Below are positions 1 through 8,736 of a stretch of DNA of 35,832 nt, one piece after another. Position 1 is the stretch's first letter; every line of letters starts with the position of its first letter. The stretch is from Bacteroidales bacterium (GTDB lineage: Bacteria; Bacteroidota; Bacteroidia; Bacteroidales; VadinHA17), in assembly GCA_021157415.1 (NCBI GenBank), contig JAGGWN010000016.1:1-35832 (forward strand), in the 5' to 3' direction. The notes under the pieces are model-generated. The model saw only the letters and a program-made list of their open reading frames with translations. It was not told the DNA's origin and searched no databases. The translations under genes and the position numbers were made by a program.

Positions 1-715
1 CTTTCGGAGGTTCATAATGCCCTTTCTCAAAGAAAGAAACGATAATCAACGGAATCAGCATGTTTACCAGACTGACCAGGAATATTCCTTTGATAATACC
101 CCAGGCCGTGATCTGCCCGCCGATCCAGAGCATAATGGTGGTCACATCACCAATAGGGGACCAGGCCCCCCCGGCATTGGCCGCAATAACGATCATACTG
201 GCGAAAAACCAACGGTCTTTCTTTTCTTTGATCAGCTTATTCAGGAGTGTCACCATCACAATGGTAGTAGTCAGGTTGTCAAGGGCAGCAGACATAAAGA
301 ACGTGATGAAGGAAAGGATCCATAAAAGCTTGACTTTGTTGGTGGTATTGATCTTGTCCGTAATGATCTTGAAACCATTATGGGAATCAACGGTTTCCAC
401 AATGGTCATGGCACCCCACAGAAAAAACAGAATCTCTGAAATCTCTCCCAGATGATGTATGATCTCGTGGTTTACAATGAACTTTAGAAATTGTTTGTGT
501 TCGGGTAAGCGGGCCAGGTCGGGATTCTTGCCCAAAAATTCCTGGAAAAAGGTCTTTCCTGGTCCGGTTAGAATCTCATGAGATCCGATCATAAACAAAA
601 CCCAGAGCACAACACTGGTTATAAGTGCAGAAGCTGCTTTATCAACTTTTATGGGATGTTCCAAGGCAATTGCCGTATAACCCAGCACGAACACCACCAC
701 CATGGCCATAAACAT
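1..715 (-). CDS. nhaD: NhaD-family Na+/H+ antiporter (partial, runs off the left edge)
   Basis: This is an integral membrane sodium/proton antiporter of the NhaD (ArsB/NhaD superfamily) type, which exports Na+ in exchange for H+ across the inner membrane. The reverse strand reads MFMAMVVVFVLGYTAIALEH followed by hydrophobic segments and the family's conserved blocks SAALDNLTTTIVMV and NAGGAWSPIGDVTTIMLW. These are the helix-break regions typical of NhaD. About 238 residues are present; family members are usually 400-480, so roughly the C-terminal half lies outside the window. The ATG at 715 was chosen because the residues after it match the usual NhaD N-terminus; the frame stays open upstream but without another ATG. 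It begins 78 bp after the stop of the TamB-like gene on the same strand and may share its transcript. Family assignment is confident; ion specificity is by family. Confidence 0.9.
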   Translation of the reverse strand, partial: MFMAMVVVFVLGYTAIALEHPIKVDKAASALITSVVLWVLFMIGSHEILTGPGKTFFQEFLGKNPDLARLPEHKQFLKFIVNHEIIHHLGEISEILFFLWGAMTIVETVDSHNGFKIITDKINTTNKVKLLWILSFITFFMSAALDNLTTTIVMVTLLNKLIKEKKDRWFFASMIVIAANAGGAWSPIGDVTTIMLWIGGQITAWGIIKGIFLVSLVNMLIPLIIVSFFEKGHYEPPK

Positions 716-793
716 AAGCGTATCTTTTAAAGGTTTAGAAAATGGAAAAACGATGCGAAAATACTTTCTTGAAATAAGTTTTCCAAATAATTC

Positions 794-3700
794 TTAATTT
801 CCTTGCGGGGGAGGGATTTTTGTCTCTTTTTCTTTTTTGGTGAATAATTTATTCCAGTAGCGCCGGAACAGTTCTTTCCACGAACTGAATTCTTCACGGT
901 AAAAAATCCCGACGCCGTTGGTGTAAGGAGCTGTTTCGTAAAGGTACTTGTCGTTGGCCCGGGTGAAAGCTTTAATCCTGAGCTTTCCGTTTTGTGTGAT
1001 TTTAACTTCAATCTGGAAGTCACCTACTATGTTGCTGCCCGTTTGTGTAGTGGTATTATTTTGTCCGCTGAAATCAATGTTGCTGTATATGGCTACCCGA
1101 TCGTTGAGGAGCTGGGTGGATAAAGCCACCTCGACCTGATCGGAGGTGACCTGGTCACCCGGGTGATAAGAGAAGCCTACGTCAAAATCATTGCTGATCT
1201 GCGAAAGCCAGCTGCTTAGCTGGTTGGACAACACTTCGGTGGTAGTAACCCCCAGCGCACTGGCCGAGGCGATATCTCCGGGTTGCCCATAGGCAGGATC
1301 CGGATAAAAACTGTTCAGAATCAACAGAGAAAGGAACTGTTTACTCATCTCTTCTTCCGAGGTGATGGCATTCTGGACTTTTGAACGGGTTTCTTCATCC
1401 ACCGTGGGCAAGTCAATATTAAATCTTATCTGGGGTTTATTGAGTTTTCCTTTCAATATGATCTGACATTCCACAGGAACTCTTTTCTTATAATTCTCAT
1501 CATAAAATAACGGATAAAGAGAGGTTTTGACCGGATAGGTAGCCAGGATATTCAGATTGGCATCCAGAGGATTTCCGTTCCAGGTAATTTTTCCGCCTGA
1601 TTCCAGACGAAACTTTTTCTGAATGATATTTTGCAGGGAAAACAGATACGTCCCTTTTTCCACCGTGTATTCACCCAACAGGTTAAAATCGCCGGTTTTT
1701 TTTACTTCCATGCGCAGGTTCCCGTGCCCCCGGGCATAGAGGTTTCCTCCCGTATTGGGATCAAACAACATGGTTACTTCTGCATCCGGAGTTACTTCGA
1801 TGTCCAGGTTCAGGTCAAGACCCCGGGACATGGGTTTTCGTATTTCGCCGGTTGTTTTTTGTTGTTGCCCGCTTTTACCGGTAATAAAATGAATATAGTC
1901 ATATGCCGAGATGGTTTTTCCCTGATATAGGGGTAGCGTAATGCTGGTGTTCTGGCCTGTTTTGGCAGATATGTCCATACGGATTCCGGACAAGGGCCCC
2001 TTAATGGCTACCACACCCGAACCATAGGCAGTTCCGTAAAAATAATCATTGTCTCTTTGGGTTGTGTGAATGAATAACATATTATTAGTCTCCAGGGTGA
2101 GGTCGATGGCCAGGTTTTTTAAGTCTTCGATGGAAAAGAACCCATGGGCGGTGGCAACATTCCCTTTCTCATCATATGTTTTGATATTATTGAAGAGAAA
2201 GCGGTTATGCACGATGGGGACTTTGGACGTGAAAGTATATTTGGTCTTGAGATAATCGACGGTCAGGGATGTTTTCTGAAGGTTTAACTGTCCGTTGATA
2301 TCCGGTTTACCGGCAGGGCCTTCCAAATGTGCTTGTCCCGAAACAATCCCGTTGACATCCGAGAATACGGCTGAGACAAATGATGAAAAGGTGGTCAGTT
2401 TTAGTTTGTCAAAATGAATGTCCCCGGAGATCTGTTTTTCCGATGGGCTGTAGGAACCGTTTGCCAGGATAGGATGAATGGTCCCGTAATCCGTTCTGAA
2501 CAGTATGTTTATCCGTTTATTCAGCGTGTCCCAGGAGGAAACAACCTGAGCATCCCCCAGCGGTTCATGATTGATATGCAATCCCCGGATTCCAATGTCT
2601 GACAGAAATAAAGGGGTCTTGTACACATTGGAAAGATGTACCTTCCCGTTTAGTAATCCTTCCAGCTGTAGTTGTTTTTCATTTTTTGAATTCAAAAAGG
2701 AAAGATTCAGATTATGAAAGGACAAATTTAGGGTATCAGCGGGATTATCACTTAGTTTACCCGCCAGGGAAAGAGATCTCTCCCTGCTTACAAGTCCGAA
2801 ACGATAAATTTGCAAAGAGGAAGTATCCATGTTGATACGCCCCTTTTCCAGATGCCACATGCGATTGTTCAGAAAAATATCCGAAGAGTCAATATACAGA
2901 TCCATGCGGGGATGAAGCGCTTTGTTCCTTTTAAAAATACGGGCAAGCATACGTACACTGTTTTCTCGGGTTAATGTATCGTTACCCGTCTTCCAGGAAA
3001 AATAGGAGTGTAAGGAGTCACCGGAAGCCATGAGGCTTGTCCGGAATCCGTCGATATGAATCTTATGGATGATAGCCAGAGTACTTCCTTGGATATCCAG
3101 GGTCAGGCCACGGTTGGTCAGGAGGTTGATCTTCAGAGAATCCATGGTGCCTGCATGAGAGACAAATTTATCGGTATATGCTTCCAGCGAAAGCAGATGG
3201 ATGTCCGGAGCGAATCGTCCGGTGACCCTTGAATTATGGGCAATGGAGAATTGTGGCGTAAAGAAATCGGTGAAGGGATCAATATTGTGGATATTTATAT
3301 TTAAAACAAAATTATTGCTCTCCCGTTTTCCGGGGGCCCCCGGAGGGATGGCAGCCGGAATATATCTGGCGAGCAATGACTTTGCAGAAGAAGAAACCTC
3401 CGAAAAGTTGTATTTTCCGTTCAGGGAAGCATCCAGATAGCCCGATTTTAATTTCAGTGAACCCGAATCAGGCGTGTTGTATGCAAGTAATTTGATGTTG
3501 TAAATGTTTAAAACATTTTCTTTCCTTTGCAGACGGGCATCCAGGAGTTTTATCTGTCCGTTGAAATCCTGAAAATTATTTCCTTTAAAATTGGCCAGGA
3601 CCAATCCCGAAAACAACAGGGAAGTGTCGGAAGATGTAATATGTAAAGGAAACAAGGCAGCCCGCGGGATATTCAGGGAGAAATCAAACTCAGGTAGTTT

Positions 3701-5362
3701 TTGCGTGAAATCAAACATCCCCAGAAAGTCCAGGGTAAGATTCGGGTCGTTAATCCGGATGCTGCCGTCATAGGCTTTTTCCGTGAATGTCCCATCCAGC
3801 ATAACGGAATGATACCTGTAATGATTAAATTCCACGCTGTCTATCGTTCCTGATAATTTGGATTTGAAATTTCCCTTTGAATGATATTCCCCTTGCATAT
3901 TGGTATGCAAAGTGATTTTTCCCAACAATCTCTCCTGCGATAAAAACTTGCCCAGATCAAATTGATTGACTCCGAGGTAACCGCTAAAATGGATGGTCTT
4001 GCCGGTGTCGGCAGAAAAAGAGATGTCGTCATCGAAGCTGCCCAGATCCGTTTCCAGCCGGCCATAGGACACAAAATCCGTGAAAAATCCCGTAAAGTTT
4101 CCTTTGTATTTTATTTTTCCCAGATTATCTAAATGCTCCGGCACTGTTATTTTCTGTGTGGATCCCGGCCTGTAGATGTTCCGTAGATCTTCAACGTAGG
4201 TCGTAAAGTTCTCTACATTAAAATAGATGTAACTGTTTCTGATATCGGGCAGACCGATAATATTCAGCGTTCCCGACAATCTGGTATGATCATGTACCCG
4301 TACATGCATGTTTTTGGCTGTGAGATTGGCCAGCGTTCCCCGTGCCTTCATGGAAAAACGAAAGTCATTCCTGATAAACAGAGAATCCTGTGCGATCATG
4401 TTCATATCCCGGTAGCCGAAAACCGACGGGAGAAATTCAGCAGAAAGTTCCACTTTGTTGATGAAGTCCTTCATGTCGCTTTTATGCCGGAAGTCCATAT
4501 GATAATACCTGGCAGAGAGTTCAGACCAGGGTGTGACGATCGTGATGTTGTCAAACCATATATGCCGGGGTGTAATTTCCATGTCTGTGGATGCTTCGTT
4601 GACATGCCAGCCACTGCTATCCGTGAATCCGGCTTTTCGGACCCATAACCTGGTTACTTGGTTAAAAACAGTAAGGTCGTCAACGATACCGTGAACATGA
4701 TAGAGATTCAGGTCGGTGAAATGAACGCCGTATTTTTTTACGGGCGGGGCTATCTTTAGCTGGTAACGCGAATCTTTTAATACGGCGTGCCGCAGTATGA
4801 AAGTTACGGGGGTGGATGTTGAGTCTTTTTTCGGAGGATTGAAAAGAAAATCATAATTGTTCTCTCCGTTCCGGGGTGCGATCATCCTTAAAAAAGCTCC
4901 CTCGGCAACAGCATTTCTCAAAACGACTTTTTTATGCGTTAAATTGGAAGGACGAAAACTCGGAGTAATCCTGATTTTTCTTGCATAGATCAGTGTGTCT
5001 GCCTGTTGGTCCCGGATAAGAAAATCCTCAAAATAAATAGGACGAAATAAACCGACTCTTACTTTTGAATAGCTGATCCCGGTGTGAAAACCTGCTTCCA
5101 TACGGGCTACCAGCTTATTGGTTAGTCCGGTCTGAATATCTGGGATGTGTAACAAACCAATAAGTAAAAGGCTCCAGCCCAGGAGGGCCAGAATGAAAAG
5201 AATGATTATTTTTACAAGCTTTTTTATAGGACCGCTGATTTTATTAATTTTAACAGACTGAACAAAAATAGTGCAAATTTTATAGTAAAGAAAACAGAGG
5301 ATGGATGTGACGATATTGGGAATCGAATCTTCCTGTGATGATACCTCGGCAGCCGTAATCAA
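794..5362 (-). CDS. tamB: TamB-like translocation/assembly module protein (AsmA/TamB superfamily)
   Basis: A very large (about 1,480-1,522 aa) envelope protein anchored in the inner membrane by one N-terminal helix (about residues 50-72 of the longest reading: IIILFILALLGWSLLLIGLL) and otherwise periplasmic. It has the long beta-rich repeat body of AsmA/TamB-like proteins, now thought to bridge the envelope for phospholipid transport and outer-membrane protein assembly. The C-terminal 350-400 residues carry the TamB (DUF490) domain, with blocks such as NPLDANLNILATYPV and PVECQIILKGKLNKPQIRFN. In Bacteroidota a TamB of this size often acts with a BamA-type partner, which is not seen here. The start is uncertain: the longest frame begins at a TTG at 5362, inside the divergent tsaD, and no ATG, GTG or TTG occurs in frame between there and the membrane anchor. 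The first ATG is about residue 88, after the anchor. Upstream neighbour tsaD is divergent; nhaD follows on the same strand. Confidence 0.88.
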   Translation of the reverse strand: MITAAEVSSQEDSIPNIVTSILCFLYYKICTIFVQSVKINKISGPIKKLVKIIILFILALLGWSLLLIGLLHIPDIQTGLTNKLVARMEAGFHTGISYSKVRVGLFRPIYFEDFLIRDQQADTLIYARKIRITPSFRPSNLTHKKVVLRNAVAEGAFLRMIAPRNGENNYDFLFNPPKKDSTSTPVTFILRHAVLKDSRYQLKIAPPVKKYGVHFTDLNLYHVHGIVDDLTVFNQVTRLWVRKAGFTDSSGWHVNEASTDMEITPRHIWFDNITIVTPWSELSARYYHMDFRHKSDMKDFINKVELSAEFLPSVFGYRDMNMIAQDSLFIRNDFRFSMKARGTLANLTAKNMHVRVHDHTRLSGTLNIIGLPDIRNSYIYFNVENFTTYVEDLRNIYRPGSTQKITVPEHLDNLGKIKYKGNFTGFFTDFVSYGRLETDLGSFDDDISFSADTGKTIHFSGYLGVNQFDLGKFLSQERLLGKITLHTNMQGEYHSKGNFKSKLSGTIDSVEFNHYRYHSVMLDGTFTEKAYDGSIRINDPNLTLDFLGMFDFTQKLPEFDFSLNIPRAALFPLHITSSDTSLLFSGLVLANFKGNNFQDFNGQIKLLDARLQRKENVLNIYNIKLLAYNTPDSGSLKLKSGYLDASLNGKYNFSEVSSSAKSLLARYIPAAIPPGAPGKRESNNFVLNINIHNIDPFTDFFTPQFSIAHNSRVTGRFAPDIHLLSLEAYTDKFVSHAGTMDSLKINLLTNRGLTLDIQGSTLAIIHKIHIDGFRTSLMASGDSLHSYFSWKTGNDTLTRENSVRMLARIFKRNKALHPRMDLYIDSSDIFLNNRMWHLEKGRINMDTSSLQIYRFGLVSRERSLSLAGKLSDNPADTLNLSFHNLNLSFLNSKNEKQLQLEGLLNGKVHLSNVYKTPLFLSDIGIRGLHINHEPLGDAQVVSSWDTLNKRINILFRTDYGTIHPILANGSYSPSEKQISGDIHFDKLKLTTFSSFVSAVFSDVNGIVSGQAHLEGPAGKPDINGQLNLQKTSLTVDYLKTKYTFTSKVPIVHNRFLFNNIKTYDEKGNVATAHGFFSIEDLKNLAIDLTLETNNMLFIHTTQRDNDYFYGTAYGSGVVAIKGPLSGIRMDISAKTGQNTSITLPLYQGKTISAYDYIHFITGKSGQQQKTTGEIRKPMSRGLDLNLDIEVTPDAEVTMLFDPNTGGNLYARGHGNLRMEVKKTGDFNLLGEYTVEKGTYLFSLQNIIQKKFRLESGGKITWNGNPLDANLNILATYPVKTSLYPLFYDENYKKRVPVECQIILKGKLNKPQIRFNIDLPTVDEETRSKVQNAITSEEEMSKQFLSLLILNSFYPDPAYGQPGDIASASALGVTTTEVLSNQLSSWLSQISNDFDVGFSYHPGDQVTSDQVEVALSTQLLNDRVAIYSNIDFSGQNNTTTQTGSNIVGDFQIEVKITQNGKLRIKAFTRANDKYLYETAPYTNGVGIFYREEFSSWKELFRRYWNKLFTKKEKETKIPPPQGN

Positions 5363-6314
5363 AAACGGTCATTTGCTGTCTAATATTATGGCAGGGCAAG
5401 AGGTCCATGAAAAATACGGCGGGGTGGTTCCGGAATTGGCTTCCCGGGCACATCAGCAGCATATAGTACCTGTGGTAGATGCTGCCCTGAAAAAAGCGGG
5501 GGTGAAAACATCGGATCTGGATGCGGTTGCTTTTACCCGGGGTCCCGGATTGCTGGGGTCATTACTGGTGGGGAGTTCCTTTGCCAAAGGGCTTGCCCTG
5601 GCCCTGAATATTCCGCTTATAGCCGTCAATCACCTGATGGGGCATGTGCATGCTTTGTTCCTTCCCGAAGAAGAGGAGAAAAAACCCTCCCTGCCTTTCC
5701 TGTGCCTTTTGGTTTCCGGAGGCCATACCCAGTTGATACAAGTGAATAACCCTCTTTCCATGGATGTTCTCGGAAAAACCATTGACGATGCTGCAGGAGA
5801 AGCTTTTGATAAATGTGCGAAAATGATGAACCTTCCTTATCCGGGTGGACCGGTGATTGATGAGTTGGCAGCGGATGGAGACCCCGAAAAATTTTCTTTT
5901 GCCATGCCCAAAGTGAACGGCCTGGATTATAGCTTTAGCGGATTGAAAACCTCATTCCTGTATTTTCTGCGTGACAGACTGAAGGAAGACCCGGAGTTTA
6001 TTCCGAAAAATATTCACGATCTGGCTGCTTCGTTACAAAATACCATCATAAAAATATTGATGGAAAAACTGATCCGTTCCGTAGAATTAACAGGCATCAA
6101 AGAAATTGCCATTGCTGGGGGGGTGTCTGCCAATTCACAACTGAAAAAGACGTTGCTTGAAACCGGAAAAAATCGGGGATGGAAGACATATTTTCCCGCA
6201 CGGCGTTTTACTACCGATAATGCAGCGATGATCACAAGGACCGCGTATTTTATGTATCTGACCGGAAAGTTTGATACACAGGATGTTATCCCGAAGGCAA
6301 GAATGATGTTGTAG
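5301..6314 (+). CDS. tsaD: tRNA N6-adenosine threonylcarbamoyltransferase TsaD
   Basis: Cytoplasmic enzyme that, with TsaB and TsaE, transfers the threonylcarbamoyl group from TC-AMP to A37 of ANN-decoding tRNAs (t6A modification). The 337-aa product has normal family length. Visible motifs are the N-terminal ASKHA-fold signature (LGIESSCDDTSAAVI), the metal-binding HLMGHVHA (His111 and His115), the LLVSGGHTQL phosphate loop, and GGVSANSQLKK with a later TTDNAAMI block. The ATG at 5301 gives the standard N-terminus (M-D-V-T-I-L-G-I-E-S-S). The gene is divergent from the TamB-like gene and its first 62 bp overlap the longest reading of that gene, so both promoters must lie inside or very near coding sequence. 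A SiaC-family gene follows 45 bp downstream on the same strand. No oddities in the protein. Confidence 0.97.
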   Translation: MDVTILGIESSCDDTSAAVIKNGHLLSNIMAGQEVHEKYGGVVPELASRAHQQHIVPVVDAALKKAGVKTSDLDAVAFTRGPGLLGSLLVGSSFAKGLALALNIPLIAVNHLMGHVHALFLPEEEEKKPSLPFLCLLVSGGHTQLIQVNNPLSMDVLGKTIDDAAGEAFDKCAKMMNLPYPGGPVIDELAADGDPEKFSFAMPKVNGLDYSFSGLKTSFLYFLRDRLKEDPEFIPKNIHDLAASLQNTIIKILMEKLIRSVELTGIKEIAIAGGVSANSQLKKTLLETGKNRGWKTYFPARRFTTDNAAMITRTAYFMYLTGKFDTQDVIPKARMML

Positions 6315-6359
6315 TTTAATTACAATTTATTAACTTTACCTTGCTTAAATTATTTTTTC

Positions 6360-6740
6360 ATGGAGGATTTTATCAGGGAACAAACCAATAAAACACCCGG
6401 GATAATTTTCAGGACTAATGGCAACCTGAAAATCAGCGGACGTTCGATTCATGAAAATCCGGAAGTGTTCTATGAGCCTATTATTGAGTGGGTGGAGGAG
6501 TATCTTAAGCACCCTGCACCCAAAACGGTTATCGATATATCCATTGAATATTTTAATAGCAGTTCGGCGAAATATGTGCTGTCCATGCTGCAAACCCTTA
6601 CAAAACTGTTGCAGGAAGAAAAAGAACTGCTGATTAATTGGTCTTATGAAGAAGGAGATGATGATATTCTTGAGAGAGGCCAATACTATTCCTCTGTGCT
6701 GGGAGTCCCTTTCAATTTTATTGAGACCTATCCTTCCTGA
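6360..6740 (+). CDS. SiaC-family regulatory phosphoprotein (DUF1987)
   Basis: A 126-aa cytoplasmic protein matching the SiaC/DUF1987 family in length and pattern. It has an N-terminal beta region (TPGIIFRTNGNLKISGRS), an acidic WVEEYL helix, the core VIDISIEYFNSSSAKYVLSM, and the C-terminal DDDILERGQYYSSVLGVPF. In Pseudomonas SiaC is phosphorylated by the SiaB kinase, dephosphorylated by the PP2C phosphatase SiaA, and in the unphosphorylated form activates the diguanylate cyclase SiaD. The serine-rich FNSSSAK stretch lies where the phosphorylated threonine of SiaC is expected, so a Ser phosphosite is my inference. None of the partners SiaA, SiaB or SiaD is encoded nearby, so what it regulates here is unknown. 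It follows tsaD by 45 bp; a TAACTTTA box at 6341-6348 resembles a weak -7 element. Start at the only plausible ATG. Confidence 0.85.
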   Translation: MEDFIREQTNKTPGIIFRTNGNLKISGRSIHENPEVFYEPIIEWVEEYLKHPAPKTVIDISIEYFNSSSAKYVLSMLQTLTKLLQEEKELLINWSYEEGDDDILERGQYYSSVLGVPFNFIETYPS

Positions 6741-6749
6741 AAGGTCTCA
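6722..6749 (+). terminator. Hairpin across the stop codon of the SiaC-family gene
   Basis: TGAGACCT (6722-6729) and AGGTCTCA (6742-6749) form a perfect 8-bp inverted repeat with a 12-nt loop that contains the stop codon. There is no clean U-tract directly after it (CTCCAGTTTGTC follows), so it may be an imperfect terminator or an mRNA 3'-end stabiliser rather than a strong intrinsic terminator. Confidence 0.4.
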
Positions 6750-6761
6750 CTCCAGTTTGTC

Positions 6762-6805
6762 ATTTAAATAAGTATTTAAATATGTATTTAAATACTTATT
6801 TAAAT
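6762..6805. repeat. Four 12-bp-spaced ATTTAAAT iterons forming a perfect 20-bp inverted repeat
   Basis: The 8-bp palindrome ATTTAAAT occurs at 6762, 6774, 6786 and 6798, exactly every 12 bp, with linkers AAGT, ATGT and ACTT. As a whole, 6762-6781 is the perfect reverse complement of 6786-6805 around the 4-nt centre ATGT. The array lies between the convergent SiaC-family and SDR genes. It could be a cooperative protein-binding array or an extrudable cruciform. There is no replication gene nearby to support an origin. Confidence 0.9.
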
Positions 6806-6817
6806 ATGTATAATTTT

Positions 6818-6945
6818 ATCCGCCACAGCATAACGCGAAGGCGGATTAATAACTCCATGATGGTATCCCGTCTGCTCGCAGCGGGGAGATATGTTGTAGC
6901 AAACCGACACCATTCCCTAACTCGGCGGGTTGGTCCGCAGACGGG
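6818..6945. repeat. Intergenic inverted repeats at a convergent gene end
   Basis: Two inverted repeats lie between the iteron array and the SDR gene. ATCCGCC (6818-6824) pairs with GGCGGAT (6840-6846). CCCGTCTGC (6867-6875) pairs with GCAGACGGG (6937-6945) at a distance of 61 nt, with the right arm inside the 3' end of the SDR gene. They may end transcripts arriving from either side, but no T-run follows either of them. Confidence 0.5.
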
Positions 6946-7711
6946 AAGCCACAAATTTTATCTTTATATATTGGGGCAGCAGTTTGTCCATCCAATATAG
7001 GAATTTGTTAGGGAAACCCGGAATGATAAAAGCTTTTCCCTTCAACATGCCCCTGAGGCATAAACGGGCTGTTTTTTCCGGGCTGAGCACCATGAATTTA
7101 CTGATACGTCCCTGGTCATTAATGCGTTGGATGACATGCCGGTTGGTGGTTATGGGACCCGGGCAGGCTACACTTATTCTTAAAGGCGTATTCAGGTATT
7201 CCATGCGAAGGGCCCGTGAGAATTGGTAGATAAATCCTTTGGAAGAAGCATAAACGGCTTTATAAGGCATGGTGAAGAATGATGCAAGGGATGAAATATT
7301 CAGGATCCTGGCATCCGGTTCTTCTGCAAGTTCTTCTATAAAGTAATGTGTCAATAAGACGACTGCTTTGATGTTAAGATCCAGTTGTTTGTCATAAAAC
7401 GCAGCGTCATGCGAGGTGAAAGAGCCTACGCTGCCTATCCCTGCATTGTTGATGATCCTGTTCAGCACATAGTGATGATCGTGGACCCAGTGATAAATTC
7501 TTCCGGCCGACTGCGGTTCGGTCAGATCAATTTCAAGATAGTCGGTTTTTACACCATAGTCATTTTGTAGTGACCGGGTAAACGTTTTAAGCTTTTCCCC
7601 CGGGAGGGCGAGGAGTAACAGGTTGAAATGTTCTTTGGCGCATGCCTGTGCCAGGGCTTTTCCAAGACCCTGTCCGGCACCTGTTATGAGCGTAAACCTT
7701 TCGTCGTTCAT
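6917..7711 (-). CDS. Classical short-chain dehydrogenase/reductase (SDR)
   Basis: A 264-aa NAD(P)-dependent oxidoreductase with a Rossmann fold. The cofactor motif is T10-G-A-G-Q-G15-L-G17, NNAG is at 88-91, and the catalytic set is Ser141 (in NISSLAS), Tyr154 and Lys158 (YASSK). The length is typical for a classical SDR, and the C-terminal part (PEKTARLCLRGMLKGKAFIIPGF) resembles the DltE/YqjQ-like acyl-chain or ketone reductases; the substrate cannot be read from sequence. Its ATG overlaps the stop of the upstream extended SDR by 4 bp, so the two are translationally coupled in one operon with the CPBP protein gene. The last codons run into an intergenic inverted repeat. Confidence 0.9.
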   Translation of the reverse strand: MNDERFTLITGAGQGLGKALAQACAKEHFNLLLLALPGEKLKTFTRSLQNDYGVKTDYLEIDLTEPQSAGRIYHWVHDHHYVLNRIINNAGIGSVGSFTSHDAAFYDKQLDLNIKAVVLLTHYFIEELAEEPDARILNISSLASFFTMPYKAVYASSKGFIYQFSRALRMEYLNTPLRISVACPGPITTNRHVIQRINDQGRISKFMVLSPEKTARLCLRGMLKGKAFIIPGFPNKFLYWMDKLLPQYIKIKFVASRLRTNPPS

Positions 7712-8694
7712 GAGCTGTTATCTAAAAAAAGAACTGTTTTATGCAAAGCTTCCCGAAAAGGTGTATATTCATAGCCCAGTTCTCTGTGGGCTTTTTCGGA
7801 TGAAAGCTTCCAGTCGAAGAAATATTTTTTTACCCAGTCAGGGGTTATGAGCGGATGAAAGTTGAAAATCCGGGCTCCTGCTGATAGCCCCCACGATACC
7901 ACCAGCATAACGGACAATGGGATGGGAAGTAGTAGGTTTTTTCGACCTGCAGACAAAGATATTTCCCGAAAAAAACGGCGATAAGACAAATTTTCTCCTC
8001 CCAGGATATATCTTTCCCCGGCCATTCCTTTTTTCATGGCGAGGGTCAATCCGTTTACCACATCATCTACATAAACATAATTTCCATATCGTTTTCCGGA
8101 CCCCGGGATAAAATGCCATTTCCCTTGTTTGTAGTTCAGGATAATTCCTGTAACGGCATTGTTCTCATCCAAAGGACCGGGTCCGAATACCCGGGAAGGG
8201 TTGGTGATTACAACATTCAGACCCTGACGGACGTATTTCAGGATGGTCTGTTCTGCCTGATATTTGCTTAGATCGTACGGAGTGAAAAAAGGAGTTGTGC
8301 GGGGTGTGTCTTCGGTAGCCGGAACTTCTGCTGACGGGTTTATCACCCCTGCCGTCGAGGTATAGACTATTTTTTCTACACCGAGATCTTTGGCAATCTG
8401 CAGGATATTTTCCGTACCCCTGACATTGTATTCAAAATAGATGTTCTCGTCCCTGGCCCAGCCACGGGCATAACCGGCCAGATGGTAAATGTGCGTACAC
8501 CCTTCCATCGCCCTTGCTACAGCCTCCGGGTCCAGGATATCCCCCGTAAAAAAATGAACCTTTGGCTCGGGAAACATTTCTTTTTTTGCAATATTCCGGG
8601 AGAGTACATGTACCGTAGCCCCTGTGTCTGACAGGAGACGTACCAGTCTTTGCCCGATAAAACCTGTACCGCCCGTTACCAGATAACAGCGCAT
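7708..8694 (-). CDS. NAD-dependent epimerase/dehydratase (extended SDR)
   Basis: A 328-aa extended SDR resembling dihydroflavonol-reductase-like and HpnA-like enzymes, which reduce or epimerise a sugar or lipid-linked substrate. The N-terminal cofactor loop is T7-G-G-T-G11-F-I-G14. The serine block YTSTAGVINP is at 111-120, and Tyr140/Lys144 form the YDLSK catalytic pair. Further family motifs are VITNPSRVFGPG and NYVYVDDVVNG, which lines the active site. The substrate is not determinable; the pairing with a classical SDR suggests successive redox steps on one compound, which is inference. It is 42 bp downstream of the CPBP gene and overlaps the next SDR by 4 bp. Confidence 0.9.
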   Translation of the reverse strand: MRCYLVTGGTGFIGQRLVRLLSDTGATVHVLSRNIAKKEMFPEPKVHFFTGDILDPEAVARAMEGCTHIYHLAGYARGWARDENIYFEYNVRGTENILQIAKDLGVEKIVYTSTAGVINPSAEVPATEDTPRTTPFFTPYDLSKYQAEQTILKYVRQGLNVVITNPSRVFGPGPLDENNAVTGIILNYKQGKWHFIPGSGKRYGNYVYVDDVVNGLTLAMKKGMAGERYILGGENLSYRRFFREISLSAGRKNLLLPIPLSVMLVVSWGLSAGARIFNFHPLITPDWVKKYFFDWKLSSEKAHRELGYEYTPFREALHKTVLFLDNSS

Positions 8695-8736
8695 GCATTC
8701 AGTATTTTCTGGGTTACGACGAAATGAAACATACCG

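Noticed and set aside
6762-6805. AT-rich iterons as a replication origin
   Set aside because: No dnaA boxes, dnaA, dnaN, rep or par genes nearby; convergent housekeeping context.
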